Shown: positions 43,201-53,398 of the stretch, piece by piece
How the letters are laid out: each line of letters opens with the position of its first letter
Position numbering within the stretch: position 1 is the first letter of the stretch
From: Pseudocercospora fijiensis CIRAD86
Taxonomy: Eukaryota; Ascomycota; Dothideomycetes; Mycosphaerellales; Mycosphaerellaceae
Length of the DNA stretch: 64,000 nt
Direction: 5' to 3'
Assembly (NCBI RefSeq): GCF_000340215.1
Contig: NW_006921538.1
Coordinates: 1,488,001-1,552,000, forward strand
The notes under the pieces: generated by a model
Told to the model about the DNA's origin: nothing
What the model saw: the letters and a program-made list of their open reading frames with translations, nothing else
Database searches by the model: none
Translations under genes and position numbers: made by a program

Positions 43201-44797
43201 GCTCGGCACCTATATTGGCGTTTACGCGGCTCTTGGAGTCATTCAAGCACTTCTGATGTTCGCCTTCTCGGTGGTACTCACCGTATACGGTACCAAGGCC
43301 AGCAAAGTCATGCTTCACCGTGCCATGACGAGAGTGCTCCGAGCACCCATGTCCTTCTTCGATACCACTCCTCTTGGCCGCATCACGAATCGCTTCTCCA
43401 AGGACGTTGACACCATGGACAACGTTCTGACAGACTCCATTCGCATGTTCTTCCTCACCATGGTCATGATCGTTTCTGTTTTCATTCTTATTATTGCATA
43501 CTACTACTACTTTGTAATCGCGCTGGTCCCGCTGACCGTGCTCTTCGTATTTGCTGCCAATTACTATCGGGCATCAGCACGAGAGCTGAAACGACACGAA
43601 GCTGTTTTGCGAAGCGTCGTCTTCGCTCGCTTTGGCGAAGCTGTTCAAGGCATCTCAACAATTCGCGCATACGGCGTACAAAGACAATTCGCAAAGAGCG
43701 TCAACGCATCGGTCGACTCCATGGACGGCGCTTACTTCCTTACATTCGCAAATCAACGTTGGCTGTCCACGAGATTGGACGCACTTGGCAACATTCTGGT
43801 CTTCACCGTCGGAATCCTCGTCGTTACCTCCCGATTCTCCATCAACCCAAGCACAGGAGGCCTGGTTCTTTCCTACATTCTCTCTATTGTGCAGATGATT
43901 CAGTTCACAGTCAGACAGCTGGCTGAAGTCGAGAACAACATGAACAGTACAGAGCGTATCCACTACTACGGAACCGAGCTTGAAGAGGAAGCACCACTCC
44001 ACCTCGGCGATGTACCCGCATCCTGGCCCGAACACGGAGCCATCGACTTCGACAACGTTCAAATGCGGTATCGCCCCGGTTTACCTCTTGTACTGAAGGG
44101 CCTGACAATGCACGTTCGCGCTGGCGAGCGTATCGGAGTCGTTGGTCGCACCGGAGCAGGAAAGTCAACAATCATGTCCGTCCTCTTCCGACTCGTCGAA
44201 CTATCCGGAGGAAGCATCAGCATCGACGGCATCAACATCGCCACAATAGGCCTCCACGACCTCCGATCCCGTCTAGCAATCATCCCTCAAGACCCAACCC
44301 TCTTCCGCGGCACAATCCGCAGCAACCTTGACCCTTTCAACGAACACACCGATCTCGACCTCTGGAACGCCCTCCGCCAAGCCGACCTCGTCGGCGAAGA
44401 CCAAAACATCAACGACGAAGCCGGCCGCATCCACCTCGACACTCCCGTCGAAGACGAAGGCCTCAACTTCTCCCTCGGCCAACGCCAACTCCTCGCCCTC
44501 GCCCGCGCTTTAGTCCGCGGCTCACAAATCATCATCTGCGACGAAGCCACTTCCTCCGTCGACTTCGAAACCGACCAAAAGATCCAGAAAACCATCGTGA
44601 GGGGTTTCAAGGGCAAGACGCTACTTTGTATCGCGCATCGGCTCAAGACTATTATTGGTTACGATAGGATTCTTGTGATGGATTCGGGGAATGTTGCGGA
44701 ACTGGATTCTCCTATTCGGCTTTATGATCGAGGGGGGATTTTTAGGAGTATGTGTGATCGTTCGGGGATTCGGAGGGAGGACTTTTTTTGCGTCTGA
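40271..44797 (+). CDS. YOR1: ABC transporter, ABCC/MRP subfamily, Yor1-like
   Basis: Single exon, 1,508 residues from the ATG at 40271 (MSAPGADRPW). Layout: polar N-terminus (1-150), first membrane domain (about 155-600), first nucleotide-binding domain (Walker A GSVGSGKSS, signature TVSGGQKQR, Walker B VLMDDPLSAVDAH), a Lys/Glu-rich linker, second membrane domain (about 930-1230), second nucleotide-binding domain (Walker A GRTGAGKST, signature NFSLGQRQ, Walker B IICDEATSSVD). Short ABCC proteins without the extra N-terminal membrane domain include yeast Yor1, which exports oligomycin and other drugs from the plasma membrane. The second signature motif is LSxGQ-like rather than canonical, which is common in this subfamily. 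A run of seven Ts at 44783-44789 ends the frame early; see the finding. Confidence 0.92.
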   Translation: MSAPGADRPWTPTPGADRPWTSTTSETAVPGDSSHSETPPLGEEPFEGEGEGVGLEKELKHEEKVVDYGGVEERSSQDGSDLERKQQEPHIERTRSNWTTATGTSYAATESDEGAHASTPRKRRWSERLNPLRHRERMPVPDERQPSREHQAGFFSILTFQWISPLMGVGYNRPLELNDVWAVNPDRRVEVMQDRLLASLEYRKGRKDWFSPLSMALYDTYKTEFWIGGTCNLIASCLQVLSPFTMRYLIAFAGKAYAASVGRGTAPHIGEGIGLVLGITGMQIIQSMCTNHFIYRGMMVGGQCRSVLISVIFEKAMRLSGRAKAGGATDEPQEKPGCEPGSKQEKAYLQKKLQDAQKSKGQKRGVAGDGQGWGNGRIVNLMSTDTYRIDQAAGMGHMVWTAPIQIVLTLALLCINLTYSALAGFAFICLIMPLLGRAIKSLMARRTVINKITDQRVSLTQEIISSVRFVKYFGWETSFLGRVQEIRTREINKVSFLLSIRNGIMAVSMSIPIFASMLAFITYSLSQHALNPAPIFSSLALFNAIRIPLNFLPMVLGQLVDANASLARITEFLEAEEIRDEAVWEKGAKYAIEIKSGDFTWERNTSDSAEGVPGQAPKSIKQMKQEKKKDKAKAKEDKRRSKALSKEKLDELPPSPTTTVGSSIDEEEKKPFEIKDVHLTVGRDELIAVIGSVGSGKSSLLAALAGDMRKTNGSVTFGANRAFCPQYAWIQNATVKENIIFGKQFDRKWYEKVVDACALRPDLDMLPAGDLTEIGERGITVSGGQKQRLNIARAIYFNADIVLMDDPLSAVDAHVGKHIMDNAICGLLAGKARVLATHQLHVLHRVDRIVWMKEGRIHKIATFPDLMAHDIEFQKLMETTATEEKKDEEEHANEDEIEEEKKDIKKRKGRKAAAALMQQEEKAVDSVGWNVYMAYIKAAGSIMVAPVIVGLLIISQGANIMTSLWLSYWTSQKWGLQLGTYIGVYAALGVIQALLMFAFSVVLTVYGTKASKVMLHRAMTRVLRAPMSFFDTTPLGRITNRFSKDVDTMDNVLTDSIRMFFLTMVMIVSVFILIIAYYYYFVIALVPLTVLFVFAANYYRASARELKRHEAVLRSVVFARFGEAVQGISTIRAYGVQRQFAKSVNASVDSMDGAYFLTFANQRWLSTRLDALGNILVFTVGILVVTSRFSINPSTGGLVLSYILSIVQMIQFTVRQLAEVENNMNSTERIHYYGTELEEEAPLHLGDVPASWPEHGAIDFDNVQMRYRPGLPLVLKGLTMHVRAGERIGVVGRTGAGKSTIMSVLFRLVELSGGSISIDGINIATIGLHDLRSRLAIIPQDPTLFRGTIRSNLDPFNEHTDLDLWNALRQADLVGEDQNINDEAGRIHLDTPVEDEGLNFSLGQRQLLALARALVRGSQIIICDEATSSVDFETDQKIQKTIVRGFKGKTLLCIAHRLKTIIGYDRILVMDSGNVAELDSPIRLYDRGGIFRSMCDRSGIRREDFFCV

Positions 44798-45503
44798 GGA
44801 GGTGAGGGTTGCTGCTGAGAGTCTCGAGATTGAGAAGACGGTGTCGGAGGTTGTTGGTTTATCGAAGTGATGTAATACAGAATGAGATGAAGGTTGGATA
44901 CAGGATAAGACTGGGGGGGGGGGGGGGTTGACAGATACAGGAATTTTGGTATCAGGGTGAGATCAATATGGCGTTTGAAAAATTTGCTTGGATGATGAAT
45001 CATGAATGTTATGAGGAAATTTGCATAGCGAGGGGGTTGAGTCGATTGTTGATGTATAGAAAAGATACTACTGTACCCAGCTCACTTATCATGAAGGACG
45101 GGATTCTGCAAATGTCGCTCGTTTGGACAAGAATTCTCGAGGAGCACTCCGTCTCAATGTCAAAGACTCTCTAGAGAGTATGTATGTCGTACAAACGACA
45201 CAGGCCTATTCATCTAGAGTCTTGGAAAAGGCATCCTTACATAACGTTCATGTACGTCGTGATTGGTGGCCGCCATGGCTTAGCTAAATCCTGCGGTGTC
45301 TCGATGCGGTAGGCAGCACATCATATATACATGATCCACGTCCTGCTCTTTTATTACAATCTAAATCTCTCCACCCTCTTTTCACTAAACTATAACTTTT
45401 TCACTTTCATACCTCTTTTGTTTTTTAATTCAAAATTCCCTTTACTCGAGATTAAAACGTTTGGCTGCTGCTCGTTCGTCTTCGGACAACGTGTCCGGTG
45501 GTC
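44798..45503. other. Intergenic region with a 15-G run
   Basis: Contains the likely displaced tail codons of the ABC gene to 44870, then a run of 15 G at 44913-44927. The rest is AT-rich and without a supported gene; it should hold the promoter of the zinc-finger gene. Confidence 0.6.
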
Positions 45504-46763
45504 ATGGCGCCTGCTTGCACGGACTTAGGAAATGCGCAGCTCATTGATTCTGATCCGATGCCGCTGGAGGTGAAGCAAAGCCGTGTCTTCGTTTGCGTTG
45601 ACCATGGCTGCACTTTCAGCGGAACCATTTTTGGGATCGAACCTCATCGGTCGGACTGGAGGCATGAAGAACTGGATAGTCTCGATATGCTGCCGATAGC
45701 CACCCATCAGGGGTGTTTCGATGCTCCAGCGTGGCTTGCCATGTTCGCTCGAAATGTGCCCGGAGGCGTCTTCTTCGGATCTTCTATCCAGGAAATGAAT
45801 CAAGAGCGAAGGAGATTTCCCCTTGATATCTTGAGCAATGCTTCAGATCCTGCGACGTGAGTATCTACAAGTCTGTGAGAGTCAGAGACAAACAATCTAA
45901 CTCGATGAGCAGAGACTGGTAGAGCCGAATTTTTTTCTTTCATTAAGTATGACACTGCAAAAGGTGTTTGGGATTTATGCTTCGGATGGCGAGCAAGTGC
46001 TACCAGCAAGTTCGAAATCCTGGCACTTCAATCGGGCGTGTGTGATCCTGCTTGGAAAAGTGTCCACTTGTGTATGACTTAAAACTCACTCACACTTGGA
46101 TCACACATGGCCCTGGCCCGGCTGAACTCGTGCCCCCTTGACGAAACTATGGAGTAAAACAACAACACCAAGACGCTCGATACCCAAACATCTGAATTTA
46201 CGAATTTGCTTGACGATGTGGATGCGATGGATATGGATCTATATTGGGAAGTTGAGCTGGGGGATGTGGCACAAGACGTCCGGATGGGGCAAGATTCTGC
46301 GTCGCCGCTGCAAGACTGGTTCCCAGCTTTGATGCCTCCTAGGGATGGGTCGAATTCATACTCGATCACTCCGGCGACCTCAATGGAACCCACTCCGCCT
46401 GGTCTCCAGATATGGATGCCAGATTGGAAGCAGCTGGAGGAGACATGCGATCTGCCCGGTCCAATCATGATGCTGCCAATTCTTTTGCCAGCAGACCTTC
46501 AGCAGCCCAGCAACGGTCACAGCCAGATGCAACCCATACTGCTCCCCCAACCACATCAACCCAGACCTCCTGCTTCCCGCGCTCTGCATGCCTGCTCCAG
46601 TTGCGACGTCAAATTCGGATCTCGCAAGGATATGCGAAGGCATGTCGAGAGCGTCCATCGTCGTGGGAGGTCGCATACATGCCCTCATCAGGATTGCAAG
46701 TACCATCGGGAGGGCTTCAGTCGGAAGGATATTTTGAAGAGGCATTTAGAGCGGAGACATTGA
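45504..46763 (+). CDS. C2H2 zinc-finger protein (exon model tentative)
   Basis: The C-terminal part is secure: 46227-46763 encodes an acidic, Pro-rich segment and two C2H2 fingers at the very end (CSSCDVKFG...H, spacing C-x2-C-x12-H-x4-H; then CPHQDC...H, spacing C-x4-C-x15-H-x4-H). Upstream, the frame from the ATG at 45504 holds CVDHGC followed by HRSDWRH, a C-x4-C-x11-H-x5-H pattern that could be a third, degenerate finger. Joining 45504-45856, 45915-46071 and 46173-46763 (donors GTGAGT and GTATGA, a CTAAC branch site before the first acceptor) gives one phase-consistent protein of 366 residues. The alternative is two neighbouring genes. Probably a nuclear DNA-binding regulator; target unknown. 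Confidence 0.55.
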
Positions 46764-47076
46764 GGTTCTGCATATTTTCCAGTGTCGTGATGTATATATC
46801 GGAGTACACAATACATGTTATCGGCAATGAAATACAGTTCCTCTATCTTCAAGTCGGTGGTGATTATTGAAGACTAGCGAAGTGGTATTTGTTTTGGTGA
46901 AGGTGTTGTTTTCGGCTCAGAGAGAGTTTCGAGCCTCGGCATCGGCATCGGCATCGGCATCGGAACGCTGTGGATGCCAGTCGCGACTTTCACGAGCGGC
47001 TTGTATGTCCGCATATTCTTTGAGGGACATTTCGCGATCTGTAGATGGACGCATCACCCCTCTCGACTAGCACTGC
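46764..47076. other. Intergenic region before PEX1
   Basis: About 310 bp. It carries a hexamer tract of GGCATC type at about 46939-46963. No gene supported. Confidence 0.5.
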
Positions 47077-50000
47077 ATGGCTTCGGTCGCAGGGAGAAGG
47101 GGCGGCAATGCCTCGAGCGCGGTCGAGATTGCCATTCTGCCCACCCTCAAGAGCTGTCTGGTCAACCTTCCGTCGAACGTGGCGTATGCATTGATCAATC
47201 AAAACACCGTCGCCCAGAATGTTGTGGTGGAGATTCAATACCGACCGCCCCCTCCCGCCGGGTCAGATCCAAAGGCGAGGCCACCGGCGCCGCAATCTGT
47301 CTTCGTGGGATGGACGGGCATGCAGTCGCTGAACAAACTGGCACCTGCAGTAGGTCGAGATGGCATAAGAAGCGGGTCGCAAGAGAAGGAGGTGCCGACT
47401 GTGGAGATTGATGCTACATTTGCTCGGAGGCTGGGCATTGGCGAAGGGACGAAGGTGTGTCACAAGCGGAGAAGTAGCATATGAGGGACAGTTGGGCGCT
47501 GATGGTGGACATTAGGCTAGTGTGACACTGCATTTAGAGCCTCCTCAAGCACATACAGTCAATATTGAGCCTCTCACGGCGACTGACTGGGAAAGTAAGA
47601 GATGCCTGCCACGCCCACGAGTCCCCATATACTGATCGTCCATGCCTAGTAATTGAGCTTCATTCGTCCTTCCTGGAAATGAACTTTCTCTCCCAAGTCC
47701 GCGCCTTGCCAAACCCAGCTGCAGGGCACACGCATCCACTTACACTACATCTCACGCCTACATCTACTGCTAACGTCACAGTCACCTCGTTGGTGCCAGC
47801 ACCAGCAGCCGGACAAGCGTTCGTCAAGATCTCCCCCGATGCGGAAGTCATTGTTGCGCCGAAGACCAGGCAATCGAACAGGCCAAGCAGCTCAAGAGAC
47901 AACAGAAGCATCGGAAGCACAGGCCGGAGAAGTGCGGGCGGAAGGAGCACCGCAAGCCAAGCAAGACATAAAGGCGAGCGTGAAAACGAGAAGTCAAGGC
48001 CTCCTATCTTCCTTCGTGGCGTCACCCGAGCGCTTCAAAATGAGTGGTTTGAGGACGGCGGGGATGACTTGAAAGACGAAGGCCTGCGTGTCTGGCTGGA
48101 CCGCGAGCATCTGCTATCTAAGACGCTTAGAGGTGTGACATGGGTTGCTGTCACTGTCATCAAACCAGCTGGACTCCAGGAACCGGTCGATCCCCAGGCC
48201 CAGCCGACGCCAGACCAGCAGCCTGCTCAAAAGGTCATAGCGAAGGCAGTCGCTTGGGAAGATGCTCCAGACAGTCGACATGCGGCGCTATCGTCATTGC
48301 TTTGCTCTGTGCTTGGCTGCGAGGGCATCGTAGGTGGTATCGTACGCATCGACCCGGCCCCACCACCTTTGCCTCGAACAGCCTCTGCTTTGAAGGATCC
48401 ATCTCAACAGGCGAGCAAAGAAAACATCGTCAAGCGGCTTCGCATCACCCCATTTGCTCCGACACAAGCAGAGAAGAAAGCCATTGGCTTCAAGTTTGGT
48501 GGAGAGTCGAAGACCGAGAAGGAGGAGGCCGTGCAACGCATCAAGTCTATCCTTGGCAAAAGTATCCTCGAGGGGCCTATCACAGATGGAATGCTGCTAC
48601 CGGCGCGAGAAGGGTGGCCAGGAGGCATTCTTGACTTTGATCCTGCACCGCCTGGCGACCCGGCGAAAACCAGAACGCACTGGCTCATAGGTGGCGAGAG
48701 AAAGCTCGAAATTGCCGTTCAAGCCGAGACAGCAAGGCAGAAAAGTCCGCAATGGCCACCTGGTGAACCATTGCCGGACGAGATCCCTACGATGGTGGGT
48801 ATCGACACAACCATCGAACAAACACGGAAAAGTCTACTGCATACTTCCTCAGTCCTGTTGACTGGTGGTCTTGGCTCTGGAAAGACGTCTCTAGCCCATC
48901 TTCTCGCTCATCAATTGCGTAACGAGTACCTTTCCAACATCATTTACTTTCCGTGTCGAACGATGGTCACTGATGAAACGAGAGTCAAAACCATCAAGGA
49001 CACGCTTCAGCGCATCTTTGCCTCGGCAGCTTGGGGTGCCAGGATAGGAGGACGATCGGTCGTCATACTTGACGATATCGACAAGCTGTGTCCAGTTGAA
49101 ACAGAGCTGCAAGTCGACGCAAATGGCAGAAGCAGGCAAGTCAGCGAACTGCTCTGCTCTACTGTGAGGCAGTGGTGTACTCGAGACTCAGGAGTGGTCA
49201 TGCTTGCAACTGCTCAAGGCAAGGAAGCGGTACACAATGTAGTCATCGGCGGCCACGTGGTGCGAGATATTATTGCCCTCAAGGCACCGAGTAAAGATGG
49301 GAGACGAAAAGTGCTCGAACTCCTAGTCAACCAAGCGAAAAAGGCCAGCAGTAACGATGGTGCAGAAACCATACTCCGAGATGGCGGTGCTGCACACGAA
49401 TGGATGGAAAGTTCAGACGGCGAACCTAGCAGACCAACTTCGGCCAATGGTCCAGATGGGGTTGAAGATGGTTTCGATGCAGACCTAGATCTACTTGACG
49501 TCGCAGGCCAGACTGATGGCTACATGCCTGGCGATTTGGCTCTTCTCGTATCGCGAGCTCGCAGTGAAGCCCTCATTCGCGCAGTCTCGGACGAATCCTT
49601 ATCCGACGATGTCAATCTAACTGGCATCGATTTCACGGCAGCCTTGAAGGGCTTTAAACCGGCATCTTTACGCGGCGTGACCCTGCATTCTTCTACAACC
49701 ACATTCGCCAGCATAGGTGGCTTGACTGAAACGCGGCAGACTCTTCTGGAGACACTACAATACCCCACCACATATGCTCCCCTCTTCGCCAAATGTCCAC
49801 TTCGTCTACGATCAGGTCTCCTCCTCTACGGCTACCCGGGTTGCGGCAAGACTCTCCTCGCCTCTGCCGTTGCAGGCGAATGCGGTCTCAACTTCATCTC
49901 AGTCAAAGGTCCTGAAATCCTCAACAAATACATCGGTGCCTCAGAGAAGTCAGTCCGAGACCTCTTCGAACGAGCTGAAGCAGCGAAGCCATGCGTCCTC

Positions 50001-50918
50001 TTCTTCGACGAATTCGACGCCATAGCACCCAAACGTGGCCATGACAGCACAGGCGTCACGGATCGCGTCGTCAATATGCTTCTCACAATGATGGATGGCG
50101 CCGAAGGTCTATCCGGCGTCTACGTCCTCGCAGCAACCTCTCGACCCGACCTCATCGATCCCGCGCTCTTGCGTCCAGGCCGTCTCGACAAATCTCTGAT
50201 CTGCGACATGCCAAACGAAACCGACCGTCTCGACATTCTCCACGCAATTTCCAAAAAACTCCATTTAAGTCCCGACCTCCTCGACAACACGAATCCCTCC
50301 CAAACGTCCCTCCACGAAGTCGCACGCCGTACAGAAGGCTACTCCGGCGCCGACCTTCAAGCAGTCATGTACAACGCTCATCTCGACGCGATCCACGAAA
50401 TTCTAGGCGATGGAACATCTCAAGACCTCACCGGCCCCAACACAAAAAAGCAACAAAGAACAACAACAACAACAGCAGCAACAACCAAGCATCAAGATTT
50501 CACCTGGTTCCAAATGGGCCAATTCAACCCCCAAAATCCCCTCGAATTCCCTCCTCAACAAGCCGCCGAACGCGCCAAAATCGCCACAAAACTCCTCGCT
50601 CTCCAACAAGCCCGGAAAAAAGCCAAAGCGGACCGTCAAGCTTCTCGACTTCCTCCATCTCAAGTTCGACCCGGTTCTGCAATGTCTAACCTCTCAGCAT
50701 CGGCACCGCAAACCAATGGTGAGACTTCTTCAACTTCCGAACCAATAATTCAATGGCACCATCTCCAAAAATCTTTGCAGGAAACAAGAGCTTCGATTTC
50801 GAAACAGGAACAGGCGAGATTAGCGAAAATTTATAGAGAGTTTGTTGTGGGCAGGAATGGGGATATGACGGATGGACAGGGAAGTACGGAGATTGGGGGG
50901 AGGACGAGTTTGATGTAG
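47077..50918 (+). CDS. PEX1: Peroxisomal biogenesis AAA ATPase Pex1
   Basis: Three exons: 47077-47454, 47516-47594, 47650-50918; 1,241 residues. The N-terminal domain (about 1-190) includes VNLPSNVAYAL and HTVNIEPLTATDWE, the latter spanning the second exon, which matches the double-psi-barrel region of Pex1. The first AAA domain (about 565-770) has GGLGSGKTS and VVILDDIDKL; the second (about 850-1080) has GYPGCGKT, VLFFDEFDAIAPKRG and LRPGRLDK and is the more conserved, as usual. Pex1 with Pex6 forms the ring that extracts ubiquitinated Pex5 from the peroxisomal membrane. The C-terminal ~150 residues are polar and Gln/Thr-rich. The stop lies 256 bp from that of the convergent UBX gene. Confidence 0.94.
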
Positions 50919-51174
50919 TTAGTGGTGAAGTGATTCAGGATGTTGAGATTGAGAAGAACTTCATGTGAGCCAATTTTCTTCTGGTGATTCGTTCAATAGC
51001 GTGAAGCTATCTTATCATCTCCATCTCGTAATCTATGATACCTCGCTACTCAACCCAGCGCGAGGGGCGCGAATTCCTGAGACAGAATCTCAAGCGAACG
51101 CCTTGTCAATTACTTCCCTGCGAGAAATACGCAGTCGCATTCTGAGTCGACTTGGAATGTCGTCTGATTGATCA

Positions 51175-52731
51175 TTACTCCTCCACAAATTCAACCATGA
51201 CTGTGCCGTTCTTGAGACCAGCCTCGCCGATGGGCGTGTCGAGTTGATCGATCAAGTTCTTACCCATAGCCACCAGCTCAAAAGGCTGGCCCTCTTTGCC
51301 CTCGAACGGAGCAGCCTTAAGCCACTCGTAGATTCTTCGTACAGGATCGTTCAGCTCGAAACGCCGGATGACACGTCCTCCAGAATGTCTAAATTGGATC
51401 CTTGTCGTCTCGGGACCTGTCGATGTAGGCTCTTCGTGAGCATTCCTGCTCGAGATCTTCGAGAATGGTGTGTCCTTGGTAGGCTGGTCCACGTCCATAT
51501 CTTCCTCGTCCCTCACTGGTGCTTTGCCCTTACCATTGATGTTCTCTACTGACTTAGTGAGTGCGTCAGGGTCTTCGTCGGTGGTCGGTCCACTTCCATT
51601 CGCGAGGCTGTTTTGCAATGCCATTTCGAGCATTTCCTCCTCGGTCATGGCTGCAACATCCTTCTTCGACTCCTTTCGCTGCTTCTGAACTGGGTTCTTC
51701 TTCTCCAGATTCAGACTGTAGCGATCAAGGAACTCGTGAAGCTCCATGAGGAATTCGGCCGCCTTTGGTGCAGGTGAGCCTGACCATGTCTTGACCTGTT
51801 CGCCGGTTCGTGGGTCGATAATGGCGATGTGAGGGTAAGCGGCATCGTTGTCGCGCTGGTTGGAGAAGTAGTAATTCACGTATTCGCTACCGCGTGGGTC
51901 GTCCTTGTTGTATTGCAAGAAGAGAAAGTGCTCCTTGATCGTCTCGCGAATCTGTGGATTCTTCCAGATGTCACGATTAAGTACTTGACAATCGAAAATC
52001 GACGGGTCCTGCACGTTGACCAGAATCCACTTCTCCTGATCCTTTCCCTCATCTCGCGCATCTGCGAGGCTCAGCGGCGTGATGAGGTCGACGGGCGGTC
52101 GGAAAAGGTCCGCGAGCAGATTTGACTTGGCAGACTGATCGGATGCTCCTCCAGTCGCGCGAGACAAGGCTGCTCGTGATGCCACGGGATCAGACGCATC
52201 GTAGTCATTCCAGATTGACGCTGATCCTCGCTGGTTGAAGATGCCTGGGGCGGCGCGATTTCTCCGGTCACGGGCGAACATCTGCTCTGCTATAGCAGCA
52301 TTCATCTGTCGTGGATCATCGCGCCATCCTGGACCGCTGCTTCCTGGTCCTACAAGGGTCTCGGTCGTTCTTGCCATAGGTGCTCTTACGCCTTCCTCAT
52401 CATATCCACCGCTGCCACCAGCTCCACCAGCTCCATACATCTCTTGCTGTAGCCGTCTCGCCATCTCTTCGTCGCTCTCTGCCTGCTGCTGCACTCTCCT
52501 GCTTCCAGTCTCTTGTACGTCGTCGTCATCGTCGCTATCGATGGTGATGGGGTCATTTGATGGACGGGAAGGTGCTGGTGGTGCAGATGCGCCTGTACTG
52601 CCAAGATCCGGATTGCTGAAGAAGAGTTCTACAGCGGCTTCGACATTTCCATCGGCGAGCTGAAGGAAGCGCTGTGCTTGCTCGGGCGTGGCCTGCGTGA
52701 TCGCGGTGAAGGTAGCGACTTCTTCGTCCAT
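51175..52731 (-). CDS. UBX5: UBA-UAS-UBX protein, Ubx5/UBXN7-like Cdc48 cofactor
   Basis: Minus strand, single exon, 518 residues. Order of parts: UBA-like domain at the N-terminus (residues about 5-45, FTAITQATPEQAQRFLQLADG), a Ser/Asp-rich linker, a UAS thioredoxin-like domain (about 210-345, WILVNVQDPSIFDCQVLNRD, YPHIAIIDPRTGEQV), a ubiquitin-interacting motif (EEEMLEMALQNSLA, about 375), and a UBX domain at the C-terminus (about 435-515, RIQFRHSGGRVIRRFEL). This order is that of yeast Ubx5 and human UBXN7, which connect the Cdc48/p97 segregase to ubiquitinated proteins and to cullin ligases. Convergent with PEX1. Full length with no missing part. Confidence 0.92.
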   Translation of the reverse strand: MDEEVATFTAITQATPEQAQRFLQLADGNVEAAVELFFSNPDLGSTGASAPPAPSRPSNDPITIDSDDDDDVQETGSRRVQQQAESDEEMARRLQQEMYGAGGAGGSGGYDEEGVRAPMARTTETLVGPGSSGPGWRDDPRQMNAAIAEQMFARDRRNRAAPGIFNQRGSASIWNDYDASDPVASRAALSRATGGASDQSAKSNLLADLFRPPVDLITPLSLADARDEGKDQEKWILVNVQDPSIFDCQVLNRDIWKNPQIRETIKEHFLFLQYNKDDPRGSEYVNYYFSNQRDNDAAYPHIAIIDPRTGEQVKTWSGSPAPKAAEFLMELHEFLDRYSLNLEKKNPVQKQRKESKKDVAAMTEEEMLEMALQNSLANGSGPTTDEDPDALTKSVENINGKGKAPVRDEEDMDVDQPTKDTPFSKISSRNAHEEPTSTGPETTRIQFRHSGGRVIRRFELNDPVRRIYEWLKAAPFEGKEGQPFELVAMGKNLIDQLDTPIGEAGLKNGTVMVEFVEE

Positions 52732-53398
52732 CTTTCCTACTGTCGCGAGCCCACCGGCTCAAGCGCTCAGTGCGTTGATTATTACGTGCTGAGTCGTGCC
52801 AGGAGTGTGCAGAGCGCTGTAGTCCGGTTGCAAGAAGTTCAGAAGGAGTTGGCGTCGGGCAATGTTGGAGTCGCTCCCTGAAAGGAATATATGCGCTGTC
52901 TGCTTGCAGTAACGATAGCAAGTGGGTGGAGGCAAACACGAGGCTGTTCTATCAAGAAGCAGAAAGTGTGTGCAACAGCAAAAGTCGCGTTTGTGTTCAG
53001 AAAGTGACACTGATGGCCCTGCACATGCTCATTACGTCGATGGCGATTGCCTGAAGCTAGGACCCCTGCCCCCTCCACCCGACTCGCCGGGCCTTCACTT
53101 GACCGGGCTTGCACGTGAAAATGCGAGACATGGCGAGAATCGGAAGGATTACGCTTGCGATGGAGAAGATGAAGACGTGGAGGTAATATGTAGGGAAGTA
53201 TACAAATGGAATTCAGGTGACAACAGTAGTGGTATCGAAGCATACAAGAATAGCTGATCTGCCCATGCCCATGCATCTCGGATTTCATGCTCTCTGCAAA
53301 CGCCACATCCATGCCTGTACAACATATGAAGTGATTGATGGCTCCGCACATTCCTTCCAAAAAGTCCGTCCGCCCTTGAGCCGAGTGTTGGACACAGC
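52732..53398. other. Intergenic region upstream of the UBX gene
   Basis: About 670 bp with no supported gene; promoter of the UBX gene on one side and 3' end of the zinc-ribbon gene on the other. Confidence 0.5.
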
